Below are positions 27,063-35,175 of a DNA stretch of 41,814 nt, in pieces. Positions within the stretch are counted from its first letter, which is position 1, and each line of letters opens with the position of its first letter. Source of the stretch: Alphaproteobacteria bacterium MarineAlpha6_Bin4. GTDB taxonomy: Bacteria; Pseudomonadota; Alphaproteobacteria; GCA-002720895. The notes beneath the pieces were generated by a model. It saw only the letters and a program-made list of their open reading frames with translations, was not told where the DNA came from and ran no database searches. The position numbers and the translations under genes were made by a program. Location: contig PTKO01000008.1 of the NCBI GenBank assembly GCA_002937775.1, forward strand, positions 1-41,814. Reading direction: 5' to 3'.

Positions 27063-27072
27063 AAAAAAATAA

Positions 27073-28119
27073 TTAAAATAAATCTTTAAAACTAAATGCG
27101 TACTGCCAACCTAATGTTATCATTTTATCAGATTTCATTTGAAGCCCATCGTAGTATTGATAAATTGGTTCTTTATATTCTATGGCCAGCCGTTGACCTT
27201 TTAATTCTCCTCTTGGAATAATAAAATTTATTCCTCCAGATATGTTGATTTTTCTATTTCCCTGATCTTTAGTAAATACGGGACTCATAAGCATGTTTGA
27301 ATGGTGTGCATGAGCTCCTGATATTTTTCTCCTTAATTTTCCATCTAAACGGCCAGAAATTGACACCCAATCATTTATTAAAAAAGCGGCATACAATGTA
27401 CCTTGGTATTCATCTCCTAGATGATAATCTTTGTTGTTTTGGTAAAATCTCCAGATACCTGAGGTTTGCCATCCCATAGAAATTTTTTCCCATTTTTTAT
27501 AATAACCAACTTTTAAAATCGGATCATATGTTCCGGAACCAAGTTGCATACCATATCCCAAAGTTTTATGAGAATGAGATCCATTCATCATAACCATATC
27601 ATCTTTAACATTAATTTCACCGGTTGGAATGCTTAGACCAAAATTTAAAAGCCAGTTAGAATTGTTATTTTGATTGAAACCATAAAGCCCCATTAATTTT
27701 ATATCTCCTAATCCTCTTGAAGAAACAGTAAAACGATTATTGTCACCTGCTCTTTGACGAACTTGCATTTTTTTATTTAAAATAGGTACCATTAACATTC
27801 CTGTAAGTTGCTTACTAATTCCATACATTGCCCCAAGCATGTGCATATTAGAATGCATTTTAATTGGGGCATTCATAAATTTATAAGACCCATTTGAAGA
27901 AACTGCATCGTCCCTAGATATATCGTGGTTAGCATCTTGTAAGTCTGACATTTCCATTCTCATATAACGATAAGAAAACATTAGTTCGCCTTTTTTATGA
28001 GCATGATCTCCCATTATACCAATTGGCGCGTGCCCATCAGGCCTTCCTACAATACCTATTCCATCGGCAAAACAAATTGTTGGTAACAAGACAATAAAAA
28101 TTAATAAAAATTTATACAT
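27073..28119 (-). CDS. Predicted outer-membrane barrel protein, His/Met-rich (metal-associated)
   Basis: A 348-residue protein with a signal peptide (residues 1-18, ending CFADG) and alternating beta-strands ending in an aromatic, YAFSFKDLF, as outer-membrane barrels do. The N-terminus has the pattern PIGIMGDHAHKKGELMFSYRYMRMEM, and later MVMMNGSHSHKTLGYGMQLG and GAHAHHSNMLMSP. His and Met are strikingly frequent and could bind copper, zinc or another metal. It resembles proteins annotated as transporters of the phenol-degradation MetA-like barrel group, which I cannot confirm. A strong ribosome binding site (GGAGG) precedes it, and it follows the DUF2946-like gene in one operon. Confidence 0.65.
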   Translation of the reverse strand: MYKFLLIFIVLLPTICFADGIGIVGRPDGHAPIGIMGDHAHKKGELMFSYRYMRMEMSDLQDANHDISRDDAVSSNGSYKFMNAPIKMHSNMHMLGAMYGISKQLTGMLMVPILNKKMQVRQRAGDNNRFTVSSRGLGDIKLMGLYGFNQNNNSNWLLNFGLSIPTGEINVKDDMVMMNGSHSHKTLGYGMQLGSGTYDPILKVGYYKKWEKISMGWQTSGIWRFYQNNKDYHLGDEYQGTLYAAFLINDWVSISGRLDGKLRRKISGAHAHHSNMLMSPVFTKDQGNRKINISGGINFIIPRGELKGQRLAIEYKEPIYQYYDGLQMKSDKMITLGWQYAFSFKDLF

Positions 28120-28169
28120 AACGAACCTCCAGATTCAATTAATTATTAAAAAATAAAAAAAAAACTTAA

Positions 28170-28523
28170 TTACGAGATTTGAGGTGGAGATCGTGTCTTT
28201 TGAAAATCTTTTTTAAGAAAATAATGAAAATTTACTAAACTAATTAATTCTGAACTAGTTTTAGTTGGTAGTTCTATAATTGAGTAAAAAAAAGCGTCAT
28301 TACAATCTTTATTAACACCATTTTTAAAAATACAATAGAAACAATTTTCGTCTGATGAATTTTTAGAAGATTTTGAACTTTCATCAATGCTACATAAATA
28401 TCCGTATGTAATCGAATTTTTTTTTAAATCGTTTTTTAGGTCGTTGTAAACATACGATGAATAGGGTAAACAAATTCCAAATAGAAATATTAATATGAAA
28501 AATTTATAAAAGCTTCGGTACAT
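28170..28523 (-). CDS. DUF2946-like small membrane/periplasmic protein
   Basis: A 117-residue protein with one N-terminal membrane segment or uncleaved signal (residues 8-26). Beyond it lie LCSIDESS, a Cys-x-x-Cys (C61, C64 in NCFYC) and a C-terminal RSPPQIS, the same layout as DUF2946: a Cys near CS-x-D, a CxxC, and an R-x-PP tail. DUF2946 genes are often found by copper- or TonB-receptor loci. It is divergent from the TonB receptor across the Fur-box region and upstream of the barrel gene. The similarity is short, so the family call is tentative. Confidence 0.55.
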   Translation of the reverse strand: MYRSFYKFFILIFLFGICLPYSSYVYNDLKNDLKKNSITYGYLCSIDESSKSSKNSSDENCFYCIFKNGVNKDCNDAFFYSIIELPTKTSSELISLVNFHYFLKKDFQKTRSPPQIS

Positions 28524-28579
28524 AATAATAAATAATAAAAAGATATAATAAATTATAAAAAAAAAAAAAAAATAAATAC

Positions 28580-28607
28580 TTGACGTTTAGATGAGAATGA
28601 TTATCAT
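28580..28607 (+). promoter_or_regulatory. Promoter of the TonB receptor gene, overlapped by a Fur box
   Basis: TTGACG (28580-28585), a 16-base spacer and TATCAT (28602-28607) form a good sigma-70 promoter. The -10 lies inside the first Fur box, so bound Fur would exclude RNA polymerase. The transcript would begin near 28614, and the GC-rich pseudoknot candidate would then be inside the leader. Confidence 0.6.
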
Positions 28608-28611
28608 CTTT
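28593..28611. promoter_or_regulatory. Fur box 1
   Basis: The 19-bp sequence GAGAATGATTATCATCTTT has the core AATGAT-T-ATCAT of the Fur consensus (GATAATGATAATCATTATC). It overlaps the -10 of the receptor promoter and lies in the divergent region that also serves the DUF2946-like/barrel operon, so both directions may be iron-repressed. Confidence 0.8.
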
Positions 28612-28618
28612 AATAAAT

Positions 28619-28637
28619 GCGAATGATTATCATTTCC
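28619..28637. promoter_or_regulatory. Fur box 2
   Basis: The 19-bp sequence GCGAATGATTATCATTTCC contains the perfect dyad AATGAT-T-ATCATT. It is centred 26 bp from box 1 and would cover the start of the receptor transcript. Two adjacent boxes suggest tight repression by a Fur-family protein. Confidence 0.82.
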
Positions 28638-28645
28638 ATTTGAAC

Positions 28646-28679
28646 GGCGCGGGAGCATGTCGCCTAAATCCACATGCCC
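28646..28679 (+). promoter_or_regulatory. Candidate H-type RNA pseudoknot in the TonB receptor leader
   Basis: GGCG (28646-28649) pairs with CGCC (28661-28664), and GG-A-GCATGT (28652-28660, one bulged A) pairs with ACATGCCC (28672-28679). The two stems interleave with loops of 2, 0 and 7 bases, lengths that fit a classical H-type pseudoknot. The block is strongly GC-rich in an AT-rich genome, and lies between Fur box 2 and the ribosome binding site GGGAG (28696-28700). A T-run (28685-28692) follows, so it could also work as an attenuator. It matches no riboswitch I know. Confidence 0.55.
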
Positions 28680-28703
28680 AAAGCTTTTTTTTACAGGGAG
28701 TAA

Positions 28704-30992
28704 ATGCTTAAAAAAATACTATATTCAACATGTTTGATTAGTGCGGTCTTTATAAATTCATTAAAAGCAGATAGCGTATATGCACCGGCAGTTACAGTAA
28801 CAGGCGGAGCAGAAGAAGCAGATTCATTAAGTGGGTCAGGTGTTTTTATTGGTTCTGACACTATAAGATCAAATAATTACGATAATATTGATCAAGTTTT
28901 AAAAACAATTCCAGGTGTTTATAGTAGAGAAGAAAATGGATTTGGAATTTTTCCAAATATTAGTTTAAGAGGCGTTGATCCAGGAAGAAGTCAAAAATTA
29001 ACAATTATGGAAGATGGTGTTTTATCGCAACCTGCTCCATATACTGACTTTTCAGCTTATTTTAACCCAACTACAGGTAATAAAGATGGGATAGAAGTTT
29101 TAATGGGTTCAAGCCAAGTTCTTTATGGACCAAGAACAACAGGTGGTGTTCTTAATTATCTAACAACACCAATACCAACCAAAAGAAGGGCACATCTTAA
29201 AACTACTTATGGAAATTATCTTGGAGTAATTACACAAGGTGCAAGAAGTACAGAAAATTTACAATATGGGGATGTTAGATCACATGCATATTATGGAGAT
29301 ACATTAAATACAAATATTGGTGACTTTGGTTTTTTATTTGAATTATACGGAAGAGGTGACGGTGGATTTAGAAATTTCAAACATATAAAAAGAGGTCAAT
29401 CTGGTTTCCATAAATATGAACCAATGGTAAAATTAAGTTACAAACCTAATACAAGTTTAGATCAAAGTTTAGAAATAAAAGCACAACATATAAGAATGAT
29501 TGGAGATGTTGGATATGCAGGTGTATCAAAAAATGATATTAGAAATAAAGATCCTTGGAAAGCACCAGGATATACTCAAATGGATAGAATTTGGACTGAA
29601 AGATCTGGTGGACACTTAAAATATAGCGTAGATTTACCTCAATATTTTGACACAAAAATAACAACAACAGCTTACGCATCTAGATTTCATAGAGATTGGG
29701 CAAAAGCAGCAGAATACAGCACTACTCTTAATGATACAGATGGTGGAACAAAATTTCATACAGCAGATACTGATGAAGAGTTGAAGCTTATAGATACAGG
29801 TGGGGTAAGTGGTATAACAGTTGAAAATAAACACAATAATAGATATTACCGTGTAAGAGGTATAGAACTTAGAGCAAACACAAGTTTTAATTCAGATATT
29901 GGTGGAAAAAGTTTAGATCATACTTTAACTTATGGTACTCGTTGGCATTATGATTCATATTACGATTTTTCTTTTTATGATTATTATAATTTACAAAATG
30001 GTATTATGTACCATACTTCAAGTACTCTTAAAGAAGCAGCTTCTTCTAAAGAATATAAAACTTGGGGAAGATCATTATATATACAAGACTCAATTCAATT
30101 TAATAATTTAACCGTAACGCCTGGATTTAGATATGAAAAGGTTGATGCAAAAAGAGCAAGATCTGGAACTTCTGGACTGTTAACAGCAGATGTCGAAGGA
30201 TATTCCGGTGGAGTAGGTTTTAATTATGTTGCCAATAATAATTTGAGTATTTTTGGAAGTGTTCATCAAGGATCATCTTTTCCTAAAGGATCAGACATAT
30301 GGACAGCTGCAAGTGGTAGTAGAGAAAATATGGATCCTGAAACAAGTTTCGCAAAAGAAATAGGGCTTCGTTATAAGAACCGTGATAAAGGTATTAATAC
30401 TAAAATAGCGATATTTCATACTGATTTCGAAGATTTAATTGTAAGTAGCAACACAGGTGCAGGAACTGCTGTAACACAAAACGCTGGTGAAGTTGAATCA
30501 TATGGACTTGAATTATCTGCAACTTATGACGTAGGATTTAATCGCGGATGGTCTTTTAATAATCCATGGACATTAACTTATACGAATTCTCATGCAGAAT
30601 TTCTAAATGATGCAAAAAAAAGTGATGGAGATACTATTTATGGAAATGCAAAAAAAGGAAATGATTTGCCATTTATTTCTGACCATCAAGTAACTATTGG
30701 AACTGATGTTATAAAAGGACCTTATAGTCTAGGAGTGCTTGGTAATTGGAAAAGTTCACAATGGTCATCAGGTGAAAACATAAGTGTTAAGGCTAATGAC
30801 ACAAGAATTGGTAAAATCCCTGCACGTTGGGTATGGGATGTGAAAGGAAATATTAAAATTACTAATACTGTAAATTACAATTTTGGAGTTCACAATGTAT
30901 TTAATAACAAATACATAACAACCTACTTACCACTAGGTCCTAGACCTGGCGCTCCTCTACATGCATACTTTGGTATTACGGTAGACTACTAA
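28704..30992 (+). CDS. TonB-dependent outer-membrane receptor, FecA-like
   Basis: A 762-residue receptor for an iron or other metal complex, powered by TonB. It has a signal peptide (residues 1-22), then the plug domain: VLKTIPGVYSREENGFGIFPNISLRGVDP, LTIMEDGVL and IEVLMGSSQVLYGPRTTGGVLNYLTTP. A 22-strand-type barrel follows, ending in the terminal aromatic strand YFGITVDY. The plug resembles ferric dicitrate (FecA) receptors, but the N-terminal signalling domain of FecA is missing, so regulation is not by surface signalling. Two Fur boxes and a possible pseudoknot precede it. The substrate is inferred only as a metal chelate; the His/Met-rich neighbour leaves copper open. Confidence 0.92.
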   Translation: MLKKILYSTCLISAVFINSLKADSVYAPAVTVTGGAEEADSLSGSGVFIGSDTIRSNNYDNIDQVLKTIPGVYSREENGFGIFPNISLRGVDPGRSQKLTIMEDGVLSQPAPYTDFSAYFNPTTGNKDGIEVLMGSSQVLYGPRTTGGVLNYLTTPIPTKRRAHLKTTYGNYLGVITQGARSTENLQYGDVRSHAYYGDTLNTNIGDFGFLFELYGRGDGGFRNFKHIKRGQSGFHKYEPMVKLSYKPNTSLDQSLEIKAQHIRMIGDVGYAGVSKNDIRNKDPWKAPGYTQMDRIWTERSGGHLKYSVDLPQYFDTKITTTAYASRFHRDWAKAAEYSTTLNDTDGGTKFHTADTDEELKLIDTGGVSGITVENKHNNRYYRVRGIELRANTSFNSDIGGKSLDHTLTYGTRWHYDSYYDFSFYDYYNLQNGIMYHTSSTLKEAASSKEYKTWGRSLYIQDSIQFNNLTVTPGFRYEKVDAKRARSGTSGLLTADVEGYSGGVGFNYVANNNLSIFGSVHQGSSFPKGSDIWTAASGSRENMDPETSFAKEIGLRYKNRDKGINTKIAIFHTDFEDLIVSSNTGAGTAVTQNAGEVESYGLELSATYDVGFNRGWSFNNPWTLTYTNSHAEFLNDAKKSDGDTIYGNAKKGNDLPFISDHQVTIGTDVIKGPYSLGVLGNWKSSQWSSGENISVKANDTRIGKIPARWVWDVKGNIKITNTVNYNFGVHNVFNNKYITTYLPLGPRPGAPLHAYFGITVDY

Positions 30993-31111
30993 TTTATCTT
31001 ATAAATTAATCATCGAATTAATATAATTGTTAGTTTTGCAATAATTTATTTTGTAAAATAATAAAAATTATTATTTATTGAAAAAAAAAATTTTCTATTT
31101 AATTAACTGTT

Positions 31112-31840
31112 ATGAGGCGTATTTTTGTTTTTCTATTAGTCTTTCTTTTTATTAAGCCATTAATTGCACACCATAAGATTTATGGGGCAAGAGTAGATAA
31201 AGATGATCGTGAGATTTCATGGAGAGGGCACTTTGATTATGATAATCGAAGTAATAAAAATAAAGGACATATCCACGTAGCAGAAGTAGAAAATGCATGG
31301 ACTGATAGATGGCAATCTGAAATAGAATTCTTTATGCGTGATAAATATGAAAATAATTTTCGTTGGTATAAAACAGAATTTCAAAATGTATATGAATTAA
31401 TTGAAACTGAAAAAGGAGCTGCAGCCTTATATTTTTCATTTAATTGGGCTAGGGAAAAAGGAGAGGCTAATGAAATTGAATATAAACTGCTCCTTGAAAG
31501 AAACTTTTTAGGTGCAAGAAATATAATAAATTTTGTATTTGAAAATGAATTTGGAAGTAAAGCAGAAGGAAGTACTTCCTTTAAAATATCATATCTTTCT
31601 ATGTTCAAAAAACCAATTTATAAAGGAATACAAATAGGTTTTGGTGGGGTGCATAATCTTGGACAATTAGATAATTTTGATTCACCAGGAAGACAAAAAC
31701 ACCAAATTGGTCCGGGATTTAAAAAATCATTTCGTATAAGTGAAGAAATGGAATATGATTTCTTTATTGGACCAATTTTTGGTTTAACTAATGCATCTGC
31801 AGACAATAGTTTGCTTTGGAATATGTCATTAGAATTCTAG
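31112..31840 (+). CDS. Secreted barrel-like protein of unknown function
   Basis: A 242-residue protein with a signal peptide (residues 1-19, ending IAHHK). The mature part is rich in beta-strand patterns with acidic/aromatic turns, has WRGHFDYDNRSNKNKGHIHVAEVENAWTDRWQSEIEF near the N-terminus, and ends in the hydrophobic strand LLWNMSLEF, a typical terminal signal for outer-membrane insertion. I do not recognise a named family; similar proteins without assigned function occur in proteobacterial outer membranes. It follows the TonB receptor 119 bases downstream, with no obvious terminator between, so it may be part of the same metal-uptake unit. Confidence 0.6.
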   Translation: MRRIFVFLLVFLFIKPLIAHHKIYGARVDKDDREISWRGHFDYDNRSNKNKGHIHVAEVENAWTDRWQSEIEFFMRDKYENNFRWYKTEFQNVYELIETEKGAAALYFSFNWAREKGEANEIEYKLLLERNFLGARNIINFVFENEFGSKAEGSTSFKISYLSMFKKPIYKGIQIGFGGVHNLGQLDNFDSPGRQKHQIGPGFKKSFRISEEMEYDFFIGPIFGLTNASADNSLLWNMSLEF

Positions 31841-31847
31841 ATTAGTT

Positions 31848-32849
31848 ATGAAAATAAAAGCTTATGAATTAAAAGGTTTAGTTGGAAAACAAACATATAG
31901 AAGCTACCTAGTTTATGGTCAAAACAAAGGACTGGTAAGAGAAAAAAGTCAAGTAATTATAGATACTTACAAAAATGAGCAAACTGAAGTCATAAAATTT
32001 GAAAATGAGGAATTAATATCTGAGCCAGATAAATTAAGTAATGAATTTAATACATATTCACTAACTTCTGAAAAAAAAATTATACATATATTAAATACTA
32101 AAGATAATTTAATGGAAATAATTGATAAAACTATTTCCGACCAGGACTCTAATAATTTAATAGTTTTTGAATCTAGTGAATTAACTCCAAGATCTAAATT
32201 AAGAAAATTTTTTGAAAAAGAAAAAAAACTTGGAATAATTGCATGTTATTTTGACTCAGAACGAGATGTTCAGGATTTGATAGAAAATGCTTTTAAAAAA
32301 GAGAACCTCTCAATAAGTAAAGATTTAATTTTAATGATTGCAAAACACCTAGGTAAAGAAAGACATATTATAAAAAATGAAATTGAAAAAATTATTTTAT
32401 ATTTAAAAGATAAAAAAAAATTTGAAATTAAAGATATTTTAAGATGCCTTAGTCAAAATGAAAAATTTGGTTTTGATGATTTAAATTATAGTATTTGTGA
32501 TGGAAACGTTTTAAAGCTTGATAAAATTATCAACCAGCTTTATTTAGAAGGCATTAACCCCATTGCTTTACTTAGATCAACAGCTAGACATTTTCAAAAA
32601 ATTTTATTAGTCAATAAAAAAATGGAAGATGGCATTAGTTTAAATGAATCTTTAAGAGAATTGAAGCCTCCAATTTTTTTTTTATACTTGAATCAATTTA
32701 AAGAACATGTAAAAAATTGGAAAACAAGCATATGTCACAAAGCTATTCAAAGAATAATGGAGACAGAGGAATTATGTAAAGTTAATTCCAAAATTTCTAA
32801 AATTATATGTTGGAGAACTTTAAGAAATTTAGCTTCTGTTAAATATTAA
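31848..32849 (+). CDS. holA: DNA polymerase III subunit delta
   Basis: A 333-residue clamp-loader subunit. The N-terminal AAA+-like region has YLVYGQNKGLVREKSQVI, then KIIHILNTKDN, LIVFESSELTPRSKLRKFFE and IIACYFDSERDVQDLIENAF, all characteristic of HolA, which keeps no functional P-loop. The middle has MIAKHLGKERHIIKNEIEKIILYL and the C-terminal collar INPIALLRSTARHFQKILLV. It starts 7 bases after the barrel-like gene and converges on parB with a 4-base gap, the usual alphaproteobacterial holA/parB arrangement, but leuS-lptE are missing from its upstream side. Confidence 0.88.
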   Translation: MKIKAYELKGLVGKQTYRSYLVYGQNKGLVREKSQVIIDTYKNEQTEVIKFENEELISEPDKLSNEFNTYSLTSEKKIIHILNTKDNLMEIIDKTISDQDSNNLIVFESSELTPRSKLRKFFEKEKKLGIIACYFDSERDVQDLIENAFKKENLSISKDLILMIAKHLGKERHIIKNEIEKIILYLKDKKKFEIKDILRCLSQNEKFGFDDLNYSICDGNVLKLDKIINQLYLEGINPIALLRSTARHFQKILLVNKKMEDGISLNESLRELKPPIFFLYLNQFKEHVKNWKTSICHKAIQRIMETEELCKVNSKISKIICWRTLRNLASVKY

Positions 32850-32853
32850 AACA

Positions 32854-33720
32854 CTATTCGCCAGTAAGTTTTTTAATTATATTTTCTCTTTGATCTACGT
32901 TTCTATATTCTATTTTTATATTTCCTTTATTATTTTTATCGTTGATAGTTAGCTTTACTCCTAATTTTAAACTTAGCTCTTTTTCTAAAATAGCTGTATC
33001 CGCATCTTTTTCCTTAATTTTTTTATCAACTTTACTGCTAGTTTCTTTTTCTACTGTTTCTTTATCAAATAAACTTTCAACATATCTCACCGACAAACCT
33101 TCTTTTACAATACGCTTTGCTAATTCAACTGCCCCAGTGTATCCAACTAAACATCTTGCGTGACCTAATGATAACTTTCCATCTAAAATAAATTTTTTAA
33201 CTTCCTTTGGTAAAGATATTATTCTAAGTAAGTTTGCTACATGACTTCTACTTTTTGACACAACTAATGCTAACTGTTCTTGATTATAATTAAATTCATT
33301 CATTAACCTATTGTAGCCTTCTGCTTCTTCTATTGATGTTAAGTCTTCCCTTTGTAAATTTTCGATTAGACCTGATTCAAAAGCTTCCCTATCATCAAAT
33401 TTTGAAACAATTGCTGAAATTTCATTTATCCCAACGAGTTTGCAGGCTTTTAATCTTCTTTCTCCTGCAACTAATTCAAAATCTTTTTTACTTTTCCTTA
33501 CAATTATAGGTTGTATCAACCCATTTTTCTTAATAGATTCAGCTAGTTGATTTAATTTTTCTTCATCAAATTTTTTTCTTGCTTGGAATTTACTTAAAAT
33601 TATTTTGTCTACAGGAATTAAGTTGTTATTAATTTCCTCATTTTTAAATTCTAGATCAGTAGTATCTTTTTCTAAAAGTGCAGAAAGACCTTTTCCTAAT
33701 CTATTTTTTTTTTTTATCAT
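32854..33720 (-). CDS. parB: Chromosome-partitioning protein ParB
   Basis: A 288-residue CTP-dependent DNA clamp that loads at parS. The N-terminal LGKGLSALLE is the usual ParA-contact segment. Box I/II (ARKKFDEEKLNQLAESIKKNGLIQPIIV and VAGERRLKACKLVG) form the CTP-binding part. The helix-turn-helix with the LGHARCLVG stretch covers about residues 100-190, and the basic C-terminal dimerisation part ends in KIEYRNVDQRENIIKKL. It is 5 bases after parA. A parS-like site lies 3.3 kb away in mnmG, which supports an origin-proximal segregation locus. Confidence 0.95.
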   Translation of the reverse strand: MIKKKNRLGKGLSALLEKDTTDLEFKNEEINNNLIPVDKIILSKFQARKKFDEEKLNQLAESIKKNGLIQPIIVRKSKKDFELVAGERRLKACKLVGINEISAIVSKFDDREAFESGLIENLQREDLTSIEEAEGYNRLMNEFNYNQEQLALVVSKSRSHVANLLRIISLPKEVKKFILDGKLSLGHARCLVGYTGAVELAKRIVKEGLSVRYVESLFDKETVEKETSSKVDKKIKEKDADTAILEKELSLKLGVKLTINDKNNKGNIKIEYRNVDQRENIIKKLTGE

Positions 33721-33725
33721 TTTTT

Positions 33726-34520
33726 TTATTCGTTAACTACTTTTTTTTTTTCTTGTTTTAAGAATTCTTTTGCTAAACCAAGATATGCCTTAGACCCTTT
33801 GCATTTAGAATCATAAATTAAAACTGGCTTTCCAAAACTTGGTGCTTCAGATACCCTAACATTTCGTGGAATCACAGTTTTATAAACTTTCTTTCCAAAG
33901 AAACCTTTTATATCTGATTGAACCTGATCTGTAAGAGAATTTCTTTTATCAACCATTGTTAATACTAACCCTTCTATAGTCAAATCAGGATTATAAGTTT
34001 TTTTAACCCTATTAATTGTATGAACAAGATGACTTAATCCTTCTAAAGAGTAAAACTCGCATTGCATTGGTACAATAATGGAATGTGCAGCGGTAAACGC
34101 ATTTACAGTAAGAATTCCAAGTGCAGGTGGACAATCAATTAAAATATAGTCAAATTTCCCTTTTATTTTTGTAATAGCATTTTTTAGCCTTACTTCTCTT
34201 TCTTCCTGTCTTGCTAGTTCAACTTCGGCACCAGAAAGATCTAATGTTGATGGAACTAATTTTAGTTTAGGAATGTTTGTTTTATATACCGCATCAAAGA
34301 TTTTTGAAGAATCATGTAAAACATCATATATATCGTTACGTTCTTTGCTTTGTTCAAAACCAACTCCTGTTGATGCATTTCCCTGTGGATCTAAATCTAT
34401 TAACAAAACCTTTTTTTTTACTGATACCAAGGCAGTTGCTAAATTAACTGCTGTTGTGGTTTTACCTACACCACCTTTTTGATTTGCTATAGCTATTACT
34501 TTTGGCTCTTTTTTTGACAT
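33726..34520 (-). CDS. parA: Chromosome-partitioning ATPase ParA
   Basis: A 264-residue P-loop ATPase that forms a nucleoid-bound gradient pulling ParB-parS complexes. The deviant Walker A KGGVGKTTT is near residue 15, the A' motif LLIDLDPQGNASTG near 40, Walker B YILIDCPPALG near 120, and VPMQCEFYSLEGLSHL near 150. No N-terminal helix-turn-helix domain is present, so this is the chromosomal (Soj-like) type, not the plasmid type Ia. It lies 37 bases after rsmG and probably shares the mnmE-mnmG-rsmG transcript. Confidence 0.96.
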   Translation of the reverse strand: MSKKEPKVIAIANQKGGVGKTTTAVNLATALVSVKKKVLLIDLDPQGNASTGVGFEQSKERNDIYDVLHDSSKIFDAVYKTNIPKLKLVPSTLDLSGAEVELARQEEREVRLKNAITKIKGKFDYILIDCPPALGILTVNAFTAAHSIIVPMQCEFYSLEGLSHLVHTINRVKKTYNPDLTIEGLVLTMVDKRNSLTDQVQSDIKGFFGKKVYKTVIPRNVRVSEAPSFGKPVLIYDSKCKGSKAYLGLAKEFLKQEKKKVVNE

Positions 34521-34557
34521 CTTTATTTAATTATAATTGTATTAATTAAAATAAAAA

Positions 34558-35175
34558 TTATTTTTTTTTTAAATTTTTTACTATTAAAATTCTTCCCTCA
34601 TCACTTGTAATACTTTTTTTAAATTTTAAATCAAATGAAAACCTTTTTTTTGCATCTTCAATTTCTTTGTTAATAGTTTTGCCTTTTAAAAAAATACAAG
34701 ACATATTTTTTTTATAGAATTTTACAATATAATTCATTAATTTATCTAGAGGCGCTACAGCTCTAGCTGAAATACAATCATAATCATTATCTATTTTCAT
34801 AGTTTCGATTCTTGAATTAAATATAGAAATATTTTTTATACCAACTACCTCTTTTACTTCATTTAAAAAAATGCATTTTTTTTTATTTGATTCTATTAAA
34901 TGAAAATTATTATTAGAACAAATAGCACACACAATTGCCGGAAACCCAGCTCCACTTCCTATGTCTAAAACATTCTTTTTATTACCAATTAAACCAATGA
35001 TTTGATATGAATCTAAAAAATGTCTTTCCCAAATTGTTTTAAAAGAATTTTTACTGACAAGATTAAATTTTTTTTGCCATAATTTAATTAATTTAAAAAA
35101 TATTTTTAACTTTTCATATTTTTCTTCGCTAAGACTAGTTTGAGATTTAAAATTTTTATAAATTAGACTGCCCAC
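34558..35175 (-). CDS. rsmG: 16S rRNA m7G527 methyltransferase RsmG
   Basis: A 205-residue SAM-dependent methyltransferase that modifies G527 of 16S rRNA. It has the SAM loop VLDIGSGAGFPAIV near residue 72, HLIESNKKKCIFLNEV near 99, the ISARAVAPLDKLMNY block near 138 and the strand CIFLKGK near 163, all diagnostic of the GidB/RsmG family. The N-terminal ~20 residues are poorly conserved, so the exact start is uncertain. It overlaps the end of mnmG by 13 bases, consistent with the conserved mnmG-rsmG-parA-parB order. Confidence 0.94.
   Translation of the reverse strand: MGSLIYKNFKSQTSLSEEKYEKLKIFFKLIKLWQKKFNLVSKNSFKTIWERHFLDSYQIIGLIGNKKNVLDIGSGAGFPAIVCAICSNNNFHLIESNKKKCIFLNEVKEVVGIKNISIFNSRIETMKIDNDYDCISARAVAPLDKLMNYIVKFYKKNMSCIFLKGKTINKEIEDAKKRFSFDLKFKKSITSDEGRILIVKNLKKK

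Noticed and set aside
28638-28703. Cobalamin riboswitch upstream of the TonB receptor
   Set aside because: The leader is too short and lacks the conserved B12-box; the receptor also looks FecA-like rather than BtuB-like.
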